Of a DNA stretch of 64,000 nt, positions 63,765-64,000 are shown in pieces. The stretch lies in NCBI RefSeq assembly GCF_900110455.1, contig NZ_FOIS01000005.1:62001-126000 (forward strand), in the 5' to 3' direction. Below the pieces are notes generated by a model. It searched no databases, had not been told where the DNA came from, and was given only the letters and a program-made list of their open reading frames with translations. The position numbers and the translations under genes are program-made. Within the stretch, counting starts at the first letter, position 1, and every line of letters begins with the position of its first letter. This stretch comes from Natrinema salifodinae (GTDB taxonomy: Archaea > Halobacteriota > Halobacteria > Halobacteriales > Natrialbaceae).

Positions 63765-64000
63765 CGTTCGCTCACCTCTTCGATTTCGGTCGCCAGGCGA
63801 TCGATCTTCTCGAGTGACTCCATCTCGTGGTCGCGCTGTCGGTCGCGGTGTTCCTCGACATAGTGGCGGGGCGTGCACTGCTGGTCCCAGCAGCCTTCGA
63901 ACAGCGACGACCGCTCGCGGATCGCGACCGGTGCGGGGTAGCCGCGCTCGCGAATCTCCGAGAGGTACCGTTCCTGGTCGGACGTCCGACCGACGCCGTT
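63761..64000 (-). CDS. C-terminal part of a ParA-type ATPase (cut by window edge)
   Basis: Only the last 79 residues are visible (EIRERGYPAPVAIRERSSLF, then CTPRHYVEEHRDRQRDHEME). This resembles the end of haloarchaeal ParA/Soj proteins, which drive plasmid or chromosome partition. Walker motifs would lie beyond the window, so the call rests on the C-terminus and its neighbour. Confidence 0.55.
   Translation of the reverse strand, partial: NGVGRTSDQERYLSEIRERGYPAPVAIRERSSLFEGCWDQQCTPRHYVEEHRDRQRDHEMESLEKIDRLATEIEEVSER

Noticed and set aside
1-64000. tRNA, rRNA or riboswitch genes
   Set aside because: I looked for tRNA-like TTCGAAT-type loops and rRNA or riboswitch cores by eye and found no supported candidate; a covariance-model search was not possible.

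Overview
The window looks haloarchaeal. Coding regions are GC-rich with very acidic proteins. Exported proteins carry twin-arginine signals followed by a lipobox Cys. Several starts sit about 26-28 nt after an AT-rich box A, as in leaderless archaeal transcripts. Haloarchaeal families recur: a bacterio-opsin-activator-type HTH protein, a halobacterial 2Fe-2S ferredoxin, a CDC48 ATPase and UspA. The right edge carries what looks like a ParA-type partition pair, and the window has an integrase, two copies of an IS6-type element and many decayed genes, so a megaplasmid or second replicon is plausible (inference).

Layout. 1-3.6 kb: MetE-like methyltransferase (cut by the edge), PadR, OsmC, a zinc-ribbon membrane protein and a tiny zinc finger. 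3.9-4.8 kb: RHH regulator abutting an IS6 remnant. 4.9-10.1 kb: minus-strand CUT1 sugar ABC operon with an inositol-monophosphatase-type phosphatase. 10.3-20.1 kb: a catabolic island resembling hexuronate/hexonate use (2-hydroxyacid dehydrogenase, two IclR regulators, SDR, zinc alcohol dehydrogenase, mannonate dehydratase UxuA, TRAP transporter DctPQM). 20.1-22.6 kb: AT-rich, gene-poor graveyard with broken genes. 22.7-29.7 kb: Cox/Xdh-type molybdenum hydroxylase operon with a form II-like large subunit (AYRGAGR); its maturation end is damaged by a deletion joining coxE to xdhC. 30-34.4 kb: small genes, AzlCD exporter, MOSC protein, PLP transsulfuration enzyme and an ABM-like protein.

34.9-39.6 kb: two convergent operons for an NMT1/THI5-type ABC uptake system. 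One begins with an unusual fusion of a winged helix to a cytoplasmic copy of the NMT1/THI5 ligand-binding fold, so the regulator may sense the same ligand that the system imports. 39.9-42.6 kb: an unrecognised protein paired with a methanol-dehydrogenase-like quinoprotein that has the vicinal Cys pair and the WDYD motif of lanthanide-type enzymes but no export signal. 43-50 kb: zinc-finger coiled-coil protein, ferredoxin, CDC48 ATPase, Tat-exported amidohydrolase and HTH regulators. 50.3-55.8 kb: tyrosine recombinase, frameshifted creatininase, Fic protein, UspA and a frameshifted IS6 element. 56-62.4 kb: BCCT transporter, aldehyde dehydrogenase, iron alcohol dehydrogenase and IclR, resembling the Bacillus GbsAB choline-to-betaine route. 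63.2-64 kb: partition-like pair.

The strongest candidates for something undescribed are the HTH-NMT1 fusion with its split ABC system and the unknown-protein/quinoprotein pair. All calls come from reading the sequence; no database search was run.
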